Position numbers and translations under genes: made by a program
DNA from: Gymnopus androsaceus JB14
Taxonomy: Eukaryota > Basidiomycota > Agaricomycetes > Agaricales > Omphalotaceae
Assembly: GCA_009733575.1 (NCBI GenBank)
Contig: ML769573.1
Location: forward strand, 62,001-126,000
DNA: 64,000 nt
Direction: 5' to 3'
Part shown: positions 12,039-23,900 of the stretch, piece by piece
Position numbering within the stretch: the stretch's first letter is position 1
Layout of the letters: every line of letters begins with the position of its first letter
Notes under the pieces: model-generated
Told to the model about the DNA's origin: nothing
The model's input: the letters and a program-made list of their open reading frames with translations, nothing else
Database searches by the model: none

Positions 12039-12423
12039 CATCAGAAAAAACTGTTTTGGGCCCAGGAGGATCTAAGGTCACCTAGTCCTCTTAGGCAGTC
12101 TGAGGCATCCTAGTTGGCCCAGGAAAAAGGGTAAAACTTTGGACACCTCAGGTATCCTAGTCATCCTAGGTGTCCTGGGAGATCCTGGGGCATCCTGAGG
12201 CATCCTGAGGCATCCTAGGATAAAATTTCCATCCCAGGATGCCTCAGGATGCCCCAGGATGCCCCAGGACATCCCAGGATCTCCCAGGACACCTAGGATG
12301 ACTAGGATACCTGAGGTGTCCAAAGTTTTACCCTTTTTCCTGGGCCAACTAGGATGCCTCAGGTTGCCTAAGAGGACTAGGTGACCTTAGATCCTCCTGG
12401 GCCTAAAACAGTTTTTGCTGATG
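12039..12423. mobile_element. CATCAG-type foldback element F1 (octamer-rich interior)
   Basis: Ends CATCAG(C)AAAAACTG on the left and CAGTTTTTGCTGATG on the right, flanked by AA on both sides. The whole 385 bp is one long inverted repeat around about 12220, built from variations of CATCCTGAGG / CCAGGATGCC. It is inserted in the 2463-bp KDZ-type element. Confidence 0.75.
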
Positions 12424-12537
12424 AACCTGTCCCCATTCCTCACAAACTCTCATTTTCCAATACCAGTTACTACAATTGTATGTAGGCACTGGGCAGACTA
12501 ATATATTTACACTACATTGATACATAATGCACACCTA

Positions 12538-13110
12538 GGGCATGTCACTGTCCCGTAAACGGTCATGGCCGTCAAAAATACGGGCGTAACCGTAATAAAA
12601 TAATCAGAAACGGTACGGTAGCCCCCGTAACCGTCCCGTATACAGTATACGGTTTCCCATGCCTTTAATGGCTTTGAAGGTCAAATATTTGATGCAATGA
12701 CTTACCTGGAGGTATTGTAAGCTGACTAGATGTGCCTACACCCTTTCAACGTGCTGTAGAAACCTTAAAATGGTCATTAAACAATCATTTTACACTGAGG
12801 AGGTGATCCCGGAATATTTTCACACGCCTCTGGAGGATTCAAACTATAAAGAGCAAGCCCTTTCGTAAATAAAAACTTATTTTATGCCATGATATAGTAC
12901 AATAGACCCTCATGTGGGAAGTCCATGCAAAATTTTTACAAAAAAACCTCTTCCATACTGATATTTTCTAACACCTGTAATTACGACTGTAACAGGCAAA
13001 ACGGGATGGCAAATTACAGTCCCAGAAAATCCAAGATGGGATGGGCACGGTCCCAATACGACCGTCCCATCGACCATCACAGACGGTTACGGTGGCATGC
13101 CTTATGCACA
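12538..13110. mobile_element. Possible MULE-type MITE with GGCATG-terminal repeats
   Basis: The left end GGGCATGTCACTGTCCCGTA pairs imperfectly with the right end GGTTACGGTGGCATGCC. Both ends are followed inward by repeated CGT/ACGG words. ATGCACACCT occurs just outside both ends (near 12527 and 13104), which looks like a 9-10-bp target duplication as made by Mutator-like elements. No ORF of its own. Confidence 0.5.
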
Positions 13111-13195
13111 CCTTATGGCAGAGTGGTATTCTTGGTCAATGATTTTGGTAGTGGGGCTGGGTGGGTGAGTGTTCAATCCTCACAGGTACCAAAAA
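13111..13195 (+). other. tRNA-like (Pol III promoter) remnant or SINE head
   Basis: TGGCAGAGTGG (13116-13126) matches an A box. TGTTCAATCCT (13170-13180), in a GTGAG/CTCAC stem, matches a B box and T arm, followed by AGGTACC like an acceptor end. The 5' acceptor strand does not pair, so it is not a working tRNA. A SINE head or old tRNA pseudogene would fit. Confidence 0.4.
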
Positions 13196-13221
13196 CAATT
13201 GAATATTTTATTTTTCTTTCA

Positions 13222-13296
13222 AAGCAATGCTGTGGCTAGCTCTCGTTAGGGTTTGCCCAAAGGGTGAACCCTAACATTAGAGAGCTAGTCTGGCAT
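13222..13296. repeat. Imperfect hairpin, arms about 30 bp
   Basis: GGCTAGCTCTCGTTAGGGTT pairs with AACCCTAAC.TTAGAGAGCTAG across a 13-nt loop, and flanking CAATGC/GCATTG also pair. Small foldback sequence inside the 2463-bp element. Confidence 0.6.
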
Positions 13297-13538
13297 TGCC
13301 AAATGTGCTTGGTTAGTGGTAAGGGGTTGGGGTTAGGGTTTGGGGCTGCCGCCTATCAAAATAAGTGCAAACAAGGCTTTAGAGTGCCCGCCAACAACTT
13401 CCTGGCCTGGGGGACCCCCCAAGCACAGCGAGGGAGGGGAGGGGCCCAAAATTTGCATGCCATACATATATATTAATAATTGTCATTATAGTGAGACACA
13501 GAGGATAATCGAGCACAATCTAATGGGACAATGTGCCT

Positions 13539-14284
13539 AAGGTAGGGGACAGGCAAACTCTGCCAACCCCACGTGCCAATTTGTGATGCTCTGTATTTAG
13601 TAATTTTTAAGCACTGATTGTCAAACTCCTTTGTTTTAGCACAACTAAAGCATCCCTTGCTTATCCCCCATTAACATTGATTTGTATGTACTGCAGGAGC
13701 CTGTGGCTTTTTTCCAGAAATTTTATAATGAAATTTGAATGACTAGATGCAAAAATACTGCTGAACAGTATGCTGTGAGGAGCACTTACCTCTTTTTATT
13801 CACCAATAACTTTGCAATGCTGAAATGGAAGCTATTTTAAGAAATCATTCTTATGAGAGCATTAAACATGATGGGATATGGTAGTTTCACTGTTTTACAG
13901 TACACCTCTACACCCTTACTTAGGTAACCATTGTAACATTGCATTACTGGGTACACATTGCTATCATCCTGATGATTGATATGTACTGAGAGCATCTATC
14001 CTCAGCTATGTATAGTCATAGTGTACGCATCTGGACTACTCAATAACATATAGTGTTAGATTCTACAGTATTTCTGCATCTAGTCACTCAAATTTCATTG
14101 TAAAATTCCCAGAAAAAAACTACAGGCTCCTGTAGCACATGCAAATCAATGTTAATTGGGGATAAGCAAGGGATGCTTTAGTTGTGCTAAAATGAAGGAG
14201 TTTGATGATTGGCGCTTAAAAATTACTAAATATGGAGCATCACGAATTGGCGCATGGGGCAGAGTTTGCCTGTCCCCTACCTTA
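13539..14284. mobile_element. Long-TIR element (about 250-bp inverted repeats)
   Basis: Starts TAAGGTAGGGGACAGGCAAA and ends with its complement. The two arms (about 13539-13790 and 14035-14284) stay alignable throughout, sharing GCACAACTAAAGCATCCCTT, TTAACATTGATTTG, GGAGCCTGT and GACTAGATGCA. The 250-bp centre has no useful ORF and no transposase is present. No clear target duplication was seen. Confidence 0.7.
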
Positions 14285-14815
14285 TTTGAAAGAAAACTGG
14301 CTGGGTGAGGTCACAGGGGATAATGTAATGCAGACAGATGGTAAATTATGGGGCCAATTCATTAGGCTTACATGGTCTCCTGGGCTTCTCCTCACCACAA
14401 TGCAGATATTGTCATTCCTGAGCTTGTCAAGGAAAAAGGTAAGACTTCAGTGAACTCTTACTTTTTACTAACAAGAACCTCTGTCAACAGGAGGAGGATC
14501 TTGGGGTACTCTCTACTATGACAATATCTTGGACCTCAGTGGTGGTTGCCATGTCCAAATCAACGCTACCCTTGTTGCTACCAATGTCAACTTTATTCAC
14601 AGTGGAAAGACTGTGAATTGCATTTCTTTATCATGTTTCGCTCCGTCCCACTGATCATCAATTGCATGTCTTATGTTTGTAGTACATTGGTGAGCTCATA
14701 TATCCCCACTGTGTTCATATTTTAGATTTTTTGCTAACTACTTACTCTTGCAGGTGGTGGATTGAGCACTTCTGCAGGAATCTATGGTGGAAATGGATCC
14801 TGGTCCAACAACTAG

Positions 14816-15343
14816 AGTAAATTCAGTTGAAATTGCTTTCCTGCAATCTTAAAGCTAATAAGTGTGCCAATACTTATAATAAGAAGGATCTGATGTCCAA
14901 CTCACCCTCGAGAAAGCTTTTCTCGATCCACGGGGCCTTTTCACATAGGAAAAAAAAGTAGAGTACATGGTGCTCACCTTGCACTTCATCCAATAGCCCG
15001 GAAATAAGATCATTCTACAGACAGAGTAATGTTTGACTTTGAATGACAATGTGTGAAAGTGTACAGGTTTGCCTGGCCATTCAGATGATCCATGTTCTTC
15101 CTCCTTCTGAAGTTGCACTAAGATTAACAGTTCAAGGTGTTTTGTGGCACATTTGATGCTAGTAGGAACATTTGTCATGAACTGGCATATAATACTACAA
15201 AATCCAAGCCAAAAATAATTCTGGATGTCAGCAATCTACTCAAAAACTAACAAAAAGAACTGACGGCTTGGGCATGGCTGGGAATCACTGAAGCATTTAC
15301 ACACCCTTTACTGCATTAACAGTGAATTCAATATTGAGATCCT
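14816..15343. other. Intergenic, no gene recognised
   Basis: Minus ORF 14855-15178 has no recognisable family. Confidence 0.3.
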
Positions 15344-15479
15344 ACAAAGTCAATACACCATGCAGGCCCAATGTATTATCCCCCGTAATTTACTGACCTA
15401 CCTCATTACATTATCCCCCGTACGTCTACCGGCGTTGGATTATCCCTTCTGTACCAATACATGCCTGTGTCTTTAATAC

Positions 15480-15770
15480 CTTCTGTCGCCTTTATAGTGT
15501 GTCTATTGTACCTTTGTGCCTATGTCCCCATCCCATTGCATGTCGCTATCCGCTCATGTCCCCTAATGTCCGTGTCTCCATTACATGTGTAAGTCTCCAT
15601 CCCATTGCATGTCCCCAGTCCTTTGTGGTGTCTCTATTTCACACCTTTGTCCCCAATCCTTTGCAAAGTCTTCATTTCGAACCTATGTCCCCGGTCCTTC
15701 GCAAAGTCTCTATTCCATATGTCCCCAGTCCTTTGCAGTCTTTATTGTGTCGTGTCGTTATCATTGCTCA
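15480..15770 (+). repeat. Degenerate subterminal repeats of the KDZ element
   Basis: Variants of ATGTCCCCATCCCATTGCAT / GTCCCCAGTCCTTTGCAAAG occur about ten times between the left inverted repeat and the transposase stop codon. They may be transposase-binding sites or simply an expanded minisatellite. Confidence 0.55.
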
Positions 15771-15839
15771 TTCTCTCGTGTACATTCAGAGATTTGAGAA
15801 AATCATACTCTATTACAATGAACAACTTCACAAGAGATC

Positions 15840-18800
15840 CTAATCATTGTCCAATTCGTACTCATCATCTTCATCTTCCAACTCAACATTGAGGCTGCCA
15901 GCGGGAATTTCACCAGTCCCATCCAAGTAGGTAATAACTCCGCGTGCACGAGTGCGCACTGGTAACCATTCCTCCTCCCATTTCCGCGCTCGCTCTGCTT
16001 CAATAGCGCTTTGTTCTCGTCCATACGCTTCAAGACCATCCCTAACTTCAGCCGTAACGGTTTGACGGAGACCAATCTGCTTCAACCACCAGTCTGCGCG
16101 CCACCTTGTGAATGCAATAGCTCGGCCCATCTCCTCGTCAACAAGCTCAAGCTCTTCCTGATAGCGCTGCGCTCTTGCGCGCGCTTTACACCACTCGACG
16201 CGCAAACCTAGGATGTCATCAGTACAATGAATAAGAAAAGCCACCTGACGTACTCTCATTGACATTGTCTTCCAACACCTCTGAGCCCGACGCCATATAC
16301 CAGATCCATGAAAGGGTCCTTTTTGACTGCCCCAGTGCCAGTACAGGATCAAACGTCACTGTTGGGATGTTGGAAAGATTGTCGTTGAGCATCTCATTCA
16401 CTTCATCTACAGACACCCCCGCTTGAAGTTGCGCTGCCCGTAGAAGGGCCTTTTCTTCCTGGCTGAGAGCTCGTTCACTGACACTTCACACATCTGAGCC
16501 TTTCAGCTCGCGATAGATGTTTTGCCAATCACCGGGTCCTCATAGAGCCAAGCAGCACTTCCACGCATTTTTGTACTGCATCCGAAGCAGTACAATACGG
16601 AGCTTGATTGTCTGCTGCAGCTTGCAAGATTTGGTCCAGTGCTTGTGACCTACTGCTGTCCTGGATGTGTGCATCTAAGCGACTTGGCAGGTGCGGAGCT
16701 GAGCCCGAAGCTTTGAAAGAAGTTCTCCGCACTGAGCTTCACGTATCTCTTCCTCAATCTTGCACAGCTCCGGTACCTTTTCCTGCCATGCAGCATCTAA
16801 CAAGGAAGGGAATAAAAGTGGTAGCTTCTCCGGTGTAGATCAATTGACGTTTGGCATTTCCTGGAGTAGACGGGTTACAAATGGCATATAGGTGGACTGA
16901 GTGTCGCGGATACAGCTGATGCGGCGAATGAGACTGGTCCTCTGGGTTTTGATATTCTTCTCCTTTGTCAAACCCTTTGACTTCGTGTTGAAATTGCGGT
17001 TCAGAAGCTGCCTTAACAAGGGTCAAGTATTGGGTCAGATAGGGAAGCAAGACACTCACTGGTACCTCTCCGCCTCTATAAGGTGCAACATCAGGTCCTC
17101 GCGTGTTTCTAAAGGCCCTTGGTCATCATCGTTCATTCCCTCCACCTCTTTTGCGGCACTGCGCTTTCGTTTAGCATACTCTTTTCTCAGCTTGGCAAGG
17201 GTTTGTTCTGTCTGATTTCATGAGATATAATCCATCCCCTAATATTAAGAAAGTCTTACCTGACTCTGGAAGATCAAAAGGGCATGGGACAGACATGTCA
17301 TGCGGATTCAACTCCCAAACAGATACCTGCTTTTCCCACTCTGAGACGAGATCGGAATGATTAACGCACAGTCCTTTTGTGAAAGCCTTGAATGCCCAAT
17401 GATGGATGATCGCCCAAGGTATAGCACCGACCATCTTCTTCTTGAGACTTGTACCTAGTACCCATTAGGATATGGTATGTGCAAACAAGAGATACACATA
17501 TGTAGACCCACAGTCTTCGACCAATTCCAATAATTACAGAAATCATTCAAAGCATCCCATTGACTACCGGCGCGCATCATCGAGACTGATCAAGCAATTG
17601 AATTCAGCCACGACCATTGCCTTTCCACACCTTCCCCATCAGTCACTCCACTTTTTGGTGTATAGTTGAACGAGAACCGCGGTCGACAAACTGTTATGTG
17701 TCCAACAAGGTGAAGCTTTGGAACCTGGAATCGAAGTGTGCACCAGCTCGGTATTTGAAGTCCCTCGGGCATAGTCTCCATGCGTGAAAGAAATTCCGAT
17801 AATATTGGCAGGCAATATCATAGGAGATAGTCATGAACATGAGGAGAGTGCTCGCAAGGACCGTCAAGAGAATATAGTCCATGGGTGAGTACCTGATTGC
17901 AGCAATTAGTAGTGCATCAAAGGAGTAAAGTTTGGTGCTCACGCTTCGCCTTTCAGCAGATCACCCATGCAGAGATAATTCTCGTGTCATGAGCAGCTGG
18001 TTGCACCAATACCCTGACTCCGACAACCCTTGTGCCGTTTCCCATTCGCTTGCTGGATGCTACTAAAACTTGAACAGCGGCTGATCTAATTATCAATCAG
18101 CGTACATGCTATGGACACCATGGTAGCTTTTCCAACCTCATTCTGATCTTTGCTGGAAGCCAAGAAGGTCGAGTACTTCGCCTGATCAACAAAAAGCCCA
18201 AGACCGTTTGAAAGCTGCAGATCGTTGTCGTCATGCTTCCACTGGCATGCTTTTTGCTTGAAGCAGGCATCCTGGCCTATAAAAAGAGAATAAAGCCAGC
18301 TATTCACAAAAATCAATTTTATTCAGCTCATAAGGAACATGGACACATACCTCTTCGATGGTGAATCCTCGCGCCAGTTACCGGGAAGATTGATGCCGGG
18401 ATGAGGACAAGGTCTGCATGGAACAATCAGGCTGCGTGGTATGGTTCCTCGGATGCCAGTAGGATCATGGCCTCGGCCGAAGCGCTTGAATCCCTTGATA
18501 TTTCGCCACTGGCACAAGATCAGCATGAACTGGGCCAGTCAGTCCTTAGATATGATCAGACTCAGACACAGCAGAGGAAGATGTGGTAGCCTACTGAAGG
18601 CCGATGTAAGCCAGTCCCATCAGTTAGCTCCTCAATAGCCCGATAGTAATCTGTTGGACTGAGATGACCTCGGAGGTTAATGACGTGAAATCGTTGCAGT
18701 GCGTTGAAAGTGGCAACAGTCTGAGGCTCATGTGCAGTGGAAGGCCACCAGCCTATCTCTAAAAGCTGGGCGTAATGGTCCGGAGAGCCTACACATTCAC

Positions 18801-19711
18801 AGTAGTCAATTGCCACAGTGTGTAGCGCATCATTGTCAATCACCATGAAGTTGGTATGACCCGCTTTTGGTGCAGTGCAATATTCACCTGGTATATGGCC
18901 CAGTTGATATCGAAGACCGAGTGAGTGTAGAGAGACCTTAATAAAATAGCCTGCACTGCTATCCCATTTCTTTGCAACTCAACAATGTAATACTTGTGGA
19001 TAGGAAAACCTTTACTCACCTCAATGACATGCAATGGTAGAGATGCGTGGGTCAAAAGTAAGCATGTTTTACAGTAAGGATATCCACCGCTGCAGTTGAC
19101 ACAGCGAAACCTGTCATCACCCAAAGTGGTATTGCATTTGAGCAGCGATTCTCCCTGACCAACCAGACCCGTCCACAGCCTTCATACTGAATGTTAAAGT
19201 CAAGATATGACTCTCTTGACTGTATAATCCAGCTTATGAGAGGTGCATCCTATCGAACACATTTGGTCAATAGAATGGAATATGCTCATATAGCTTGCGA
19301 ACTCACCAAATTCCGGTATCATTTGTTTTTTATATCAACAGATATTCCTGCTTCCTGCTCAGCCTTTTCAACAGGATCAATTTGGAGATTCTCAAGGAGG
19401 GTCTCCAATGGAGTGAAGGCTGAAGTCGCATAGGTTTTATTTGGGTCACGAAAAGCAGAAGCGTTTATCCGTCAGGATTTCAGTGTGCTGCCGAAAGCTA
19501 CAGGAGCCGCCAAAAGAGCCAACGCAGGAACGGAGGAGTTACGCCTTGATTCGTTATATGAAACTACCGCAGCTCGCTTTTTCTTTTTCCCATTCATTGC
19601 AGGAGCGAAGATAGTAGTAGATGAATTGAAATTGAATCGTTCCAAAGGAACATAATGGCCTCCGGGCCGGGCAGCATTTAAGCGCGCAACCGGGAATGCG
19701 ACCTGTCTCAT
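15840..19711 (-). CDS. KDZ transposase with N-terminal cysteine cluster (CxC2-like)
   Basis: Cuts and joins the ends of the host KDZ element. Many exons, N to C: a basic N-terminus (19711 down, NGKKKKRAAVVS); cysteine cluster CVNCSGGYPYCKTCLLLTHA with LHVIEVSKG (about 19040-19110); HTVAIDYCECVG and LLEIGWWPSTAHEPQTVATF (18700-18840); WRNIKGFKRFGRGHDPTGI with CRPCPHPGINLP (18370-18510); IFVNSWLYSLFIGQDACFKQ (18250-18310); ISYDIACQYY (17820-17840); GVTDGEGVERQWSWLNSIA (17600-17650); then a coiled C-terminal half with ELSWIW-like RTLSWIWYMA, LRVEWCKARARAQRYQEELE and an acidic tail DEDDEYELDND. These blocks are characteristic of KDZ transposases. Exon joints near 16.4-17.1 kb were not all resolved, so full integrity is not proven. 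Confidence 0.85.
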
Positions 19712-19790
19712 ACTTGGTCTTCACTGTCAGATTGTGGAATGCGACCAGTCCTTTTATTCTTCACATCCGTAATGCGACTTGTCCTTATTG
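19690..19790 (+). repeat. AATGCGAC-type short repeats between transposase and cargo gene A
   Basis: AATGCGACCTGTC, AATGCGACCAGTCC and AATGCGACTTGTCC lie between the divergent starts of the transposase (19711) and gene A (19893). The same AATGCGAC word is amplified near 30.64-30.87 kb upstream of the paralogous gene E. Confidence 0.5.
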
Positions 19791-19892
19791 AATAAAATGC
19801 AACTTGTCCTCATTCTTAGTCCTTGTCCCATTCCAGAGGTACCTGTTCTCGCGTGTATAAGACTGCTCAACATCGCCCATGTTCTTTACTTC

Positions 19893-20692
19893 ATGGACTT
19901 CCCACTCTCACAGTCTTCCTCAGCTACACTCATCTCCAAAGATGAAGTATCCGAGACTGAAACTGTAGGCCCCAGTGAACAAGAAGATGCTCTTCAGCAG
20001 CAGGAAGACACCCTCAAACTGCTACAAAAATCAACCGAATATCCTTGACAGTTCTGTGGCCCTGTGCGTGCATTTGTTCCGAGTCATCATTTTGCTCATC
20101 TAACCATGCGTAATAGTCAACGCTGCAACCACTTTCTTGCTTTCTTTTCCCTGCAACCAGTGAGATCACTGGTTTTGACATGATTCATATCATTTCCCCC
20201 GAAGTAAGTCCCTGCTCTCTACAATATCTAGCTCAAAACAACATTGACAATTTGATTCAGGATGAACTCATTGAGCCTACATCTACATTTGCTGTGGCCG
20301 TTATTCAGGGCCTTGATGTTGGTTATTTTGAATCTTGGTATGTGGGGCGCAACGCCAGAAATGTGTTCCACATTCTTACAACTATTGGTTGTGCGCAGGG
20401 CTCTTGCTTCCCTTCATGTTGCTATCGTTGGTGCAGTGTACTCCTTCTACCGAACACTTTGAGATGCCCAAACCTGTTATTTACGAGCATTGCTTGCTGG
20501 TATTGTTTGTTTTATACAAGACAATGGACTTTTGGAATCTGTGGTTTCCGTGTGTATCCCTGATGGATGGAGTCAAGGATGTTGGTGGAGAAAGAGTTGG
20601 CAGTCATGGGATATGGATGAAGAAGGGCAGATGCTACCTGTACCAAGTATCAGACCTTTTTCCAGCTAAACATTGATAAGATCTTCTTCTAT
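19893..20692 (+). pseudogene. KDZ cargo gene A, damaged paralogue of cargo gene at 29.8-30.5 kb
   Basis: Exons read ITGFDMIHIISPE, intron GTAAGT..GATTCAG, DELIEPTSTFAVAVIQGLDV with GYFESW, intron GTATGT..TGCGCAG, ALASLHVAIVGAVYSFYRTL, then DAQTCYLRALLAG. The minus-strand gene ending at 30537 has the same order (TTGYDMIRIANIN, EPRG..AVAVIQGLRVGYYETW, VRVVGAIYSF, ARICYMQALINGDVCC). Here a TGA sits between YRTL and DAQ, and the upstream acidic exon (start at 19893) also ends in a stop, so this copy is probably dead. I recall similar small Agaricomycete proteins next to KDZ transposases but cannot give a function. Confidence 0.5.
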
Positions 20693-20960
20693 GTGTTCAT
20701 CAATACAACCGTCTTCTATATTTTCATTAACAACTCGAGCGCACAATCAATTAGAGACAGGTCAATTTAAGAAATGCGCTATGGAGTACGTCTTAGGAGT
20801 CCGGGGAATCCTGGGATACCCACTTGAGTATTGTGAACTCGAGCGACAGGACAATATTAAGGTCAAGAAACTATAGATTGCGCGTAGATAGCGTAGAGAT
20901 CAAGAAATACAACAGACGTATCCGGACAGTCTTCATTGAATCTAATAACACCTCTTTGAA

Positions 20961-23900
20961 CTATGCCACTTCTTGGCTTTTACCGCCACGCGAATTTCGA
21001 CTACGACCACCACCACGCCCTTGACCCAAAACTTGAGATTCTGCTGCCGAAGCCAGAGCTTTCTCAGTTTGCACGCGTTTTTGTTTGCCTTCCCGGTTAC
21101 CAACATCAGCAGCAGGTGTTGTGGTTTCCTGTGAGGCAGTATCCGCGGTCTCTGAAGCATCAGTGGTGTGTTCCATTGCTGAAGCTGAGACAGAAGCAAC
21201 TTGCGAGGCAGGATCAATGGATTCATAAGCGGGTGGAGGGAGTTGCGACTCGGCTGTTCCAAATTGCGACGCTGGAAGCTGTTCCATACCCGGAGAAGAT
21301 TGAGATATATGATGCTGCGCAAACCCAGGGGTCGCTCCGACATGCGTGAAAGGTGAAGCAGGAGCCTGACCCATATGGGCAGGAAACTGCGGAAGCCTGA
21401 CCGGTGCAAACGGTGAGATAGTCGGGAACACATCCATAGAGTTAATACCGGCAGGAAAAGCACCAAAATCTTGTGGGAAGGGTACTGCATTGAACTGGTC
21501 CATCCCCACAGAAGGGAACTGTGAATGTGAAGCAGTACCATAAGATAGTGGAGCGTATCCTTGGTAGAATTGCGCATTCTGAGTAGTATTGGTATCTTGT
21601 CCACCAAAGTACTGGGGCAGCAGCAGTAACGCTGCATGTATGATTGAGTATGTCACTGCAACAAAACATTCCAGAAGACTCACCTTGATTGTCTCCCCAC
21701 CCTCCAAGATCCCCATACGCATAGCTATTGTTATAATAAGCACCGGGTCCACCATAAGACGCGTCCAACAAGCCTGATTAATTATTGTTCCAGAGCTGGT
21801 GGTCTTCCTGCCGAGAGGTTGGATATGAGAACGAATGAGCTGGCGCTAACATTGGTTCAACTACAGGAGTACTAGCATCTGAAGCGGCAGTCGAAGTAGC
21901 AACCCCTGCCGGCGTGGCCGTTGGGGTTATTGGAGTTTTGGTTGAAGATGCCTCCAGTGCAGTACTCGGTGAAGCTGGGGCAGTACCAGTAGAACTGGTT
22001 GGAGGTACTTCCGCGGTATTCATCAAATGAGCAGTATCAGTCAAGGTAACCGGAGTAGCTGTCAAAGCTGCGGGAGTGCTGGTCGAAGCTGCTTCTGGAG
22101 GACTTGTCAAAGCTCCAGGATTGCTCATTGAAGTACTTGTTGAAGCTGCGGGAGTGCTGGTCGAAGCTGCGGGAACAGTACTCGGTGAAGCTGGGGCAGT
22201 ACCAGTAGAACTGGTTGGAGGTACTTCCGCGGTATTCGTCAAATGAGCAGTATCAGTCAAGGTAACCGGAGTAGCCATCAAAGCTGTGGGAGTGCTGGTC
22301 GAAGCTGCTTCTGGAGGACTTTTCAAAGCTCCAGGATTGCTCGTCAAAGTACTTGTCGAAGCTGCGGGAGTGCTGGTCAAAGCTACAGGAGTGCTGGTTG
22401 AGGCTACGGGAGTGCTGGTCAAAGCTGCGGGATTGCTGGTTGTAGCTGGTCCTAAAGAATTCGTCGAAGCTCTGGGAGTGCTGGTCGAAGCTGCTACCAG
22501 TGCAGTACTTGTGGAAGGAGAGGTACTAACATCCGAGATAATTGATCCGATGGATGTTCCGGCCCGCTGAGCGCTATACGCAGCGCTTCACGCTTCGCAA
22601 AACTCTGGCGCTGCAATATGGGTGAGTGAGTATTGTGTTCATACTGCGAAGATCACTACTCACGGAAATGCTGCTCAGCAAAATTGATCAGGCGCTTCTG
22701 AATGCCTTCAAAACCAACTGGGTCCATATCGGCATATAGCTGCGATGGAGGGATATATTGTCGACTTGGATCAGTCAGCCGAGGTATGGGGCAACATGAT
22801 TTGCAACTAAGGACGCTCCAGTTTGAATACAGTCATCAGAGCTCCAGAATACTCACCTGGTTACATCTATGTTCCCGTTGTCCGACCCCACCAGCCCCGA
22901 CAAGAATATTATACATGCCATACCGAAGGTATTAGCTATCCCTGCGGCAATGCCAGGTAACACTTCCATTTTCTTCCCCCATAACCTACATGTATAACAA
23001 TTAGACCATTGGCTACTTCTTGAAGACGTCAGGCTGGAACTCACTCATTGGCAGCAATGTGAGGGTCATCCGCATTGGTATTCAACGGGGCCGTTCTCTC
23101 TGCAAGCTCCTCTTTCATCTTATTAACCCATTCCATGCGTTTGGACTCTGGTAACTCGTCGAATCTGCGCTGCTTGTACAGGTTCACATCCGGTAGAAAA
23201 TGTGGGTCGTCCTGCATGGCCGTTGGATTCTTGGTGTAGAATCCTTCTCGAAGCTCTTCCCAGTTTTGTTTTCCATACTCGAGGGCTGGATCCTTCATGC
23301 GACCAGAAGACGGTGATGGTTTTGCAATGTTACTCAATACGGCCTTCATGAGAGGCTTGTTCTCGACCTTTGCTGTAAAATGGTTGCAACACCAGCTCCC
23401 AAGGAACTAAGATACGGTGGTGAGCTATGGTGAGTGAAAATATTGATTCCAGGACAGTACCGAGCTAAGCTTTCCATCAAAAGCATTGCGTCGCGCTTGC
23501 TCCCCAGCTTGCTCATCCTCTGGAAAATCATTTACCAGGTATGGCTCGTAGTTAATCGCTGGATTGGGATCCTGCTTAAGAGGTAAGTTCCGGCCAAATC
23601 TCTTTATGAATTGCTTGGCGATCTTGAGAATCGACGTTAGCCATGAGACAAGGGGAATGAGTGGTATCCTTACTGATTGGTAGGTACCAGAGCATACAGG
23701 CTGGTTAACATCCCATAAGTTCTTGAGGAACGCGCATTTCACTGGCGCGTAATAGAAAGTGTGTTTTTGGCCTGGAGCTGCTGGAATATGCTCAAGGTTG
23801 GACGCCTCAGCGTTCCTTTTCCGCTTTCGACTCTCCTGCTTACTCTCCGCCTTCTTTTTTTTTAGAGCAAGATTGCGGGCTTCCTCCTTCTCGTGATTGT

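Larger units (their letters stand above)
11920..14382. mobile_element. Non-autonomous KDZ-type element (2463 bp) with nested insertions
   Basis: Flanked by the 7-bp direct repeat GGCTTCT (11913-11919 and 14383-14389). About 100-bp terminal inverted repeats begin CAATAGTCAATGTAGGCC on the left and CAGGAGACCATGTAAGCC on the reversed right end. They continue through a CATTACATTATCCCC core and GTGACCTCACCCAGCC. The same outer sequence bounds the 15.6-kb KDZ element at 15351-30955, so this one was probably moved by a KDZ transposase. It has no transposase of its own; its body is largely made of other inverted-repeat elements. Confidence 0.8.
11833..14815 (+). pseudogene. Small host gene split by a 2.46-kb transposon insertion
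   Basis: Left of the element, an ATG at 11833 precedes a frame reading VLKKAAKVLHTLISAS. Right of it the same frame resumes PHHNADIVIPELVKEK, then intron GTAAGA..CAACAG, then GGGSWGTLYYDNILDLSGG, and a last exon GGGLSTSAGIYGGNGSW ending in a stop near 14815. Taking out the element and one copy of the 7-bp duplication restores one continuous frame (SAS|PHH). A 2-nt excess in the CA-run after the ATG also breaks the start. I do not recognise the family; the Gly-rich GTLYYDN and GGNGSW blocks are distinctive. Confidence 0.55.

Noticed and set aside
12078..12323. Minus ORF with SWGILG repeats
   Set aside because: Lies inside foldback element F1 and simply translates its octamer repeats.
22286..22570. 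Plus-strand ORF of VLVEA repeats
   Set aside because: It is the reverse shadow of the TSTPAA coding minisatellite of KDZ cargo gene B.
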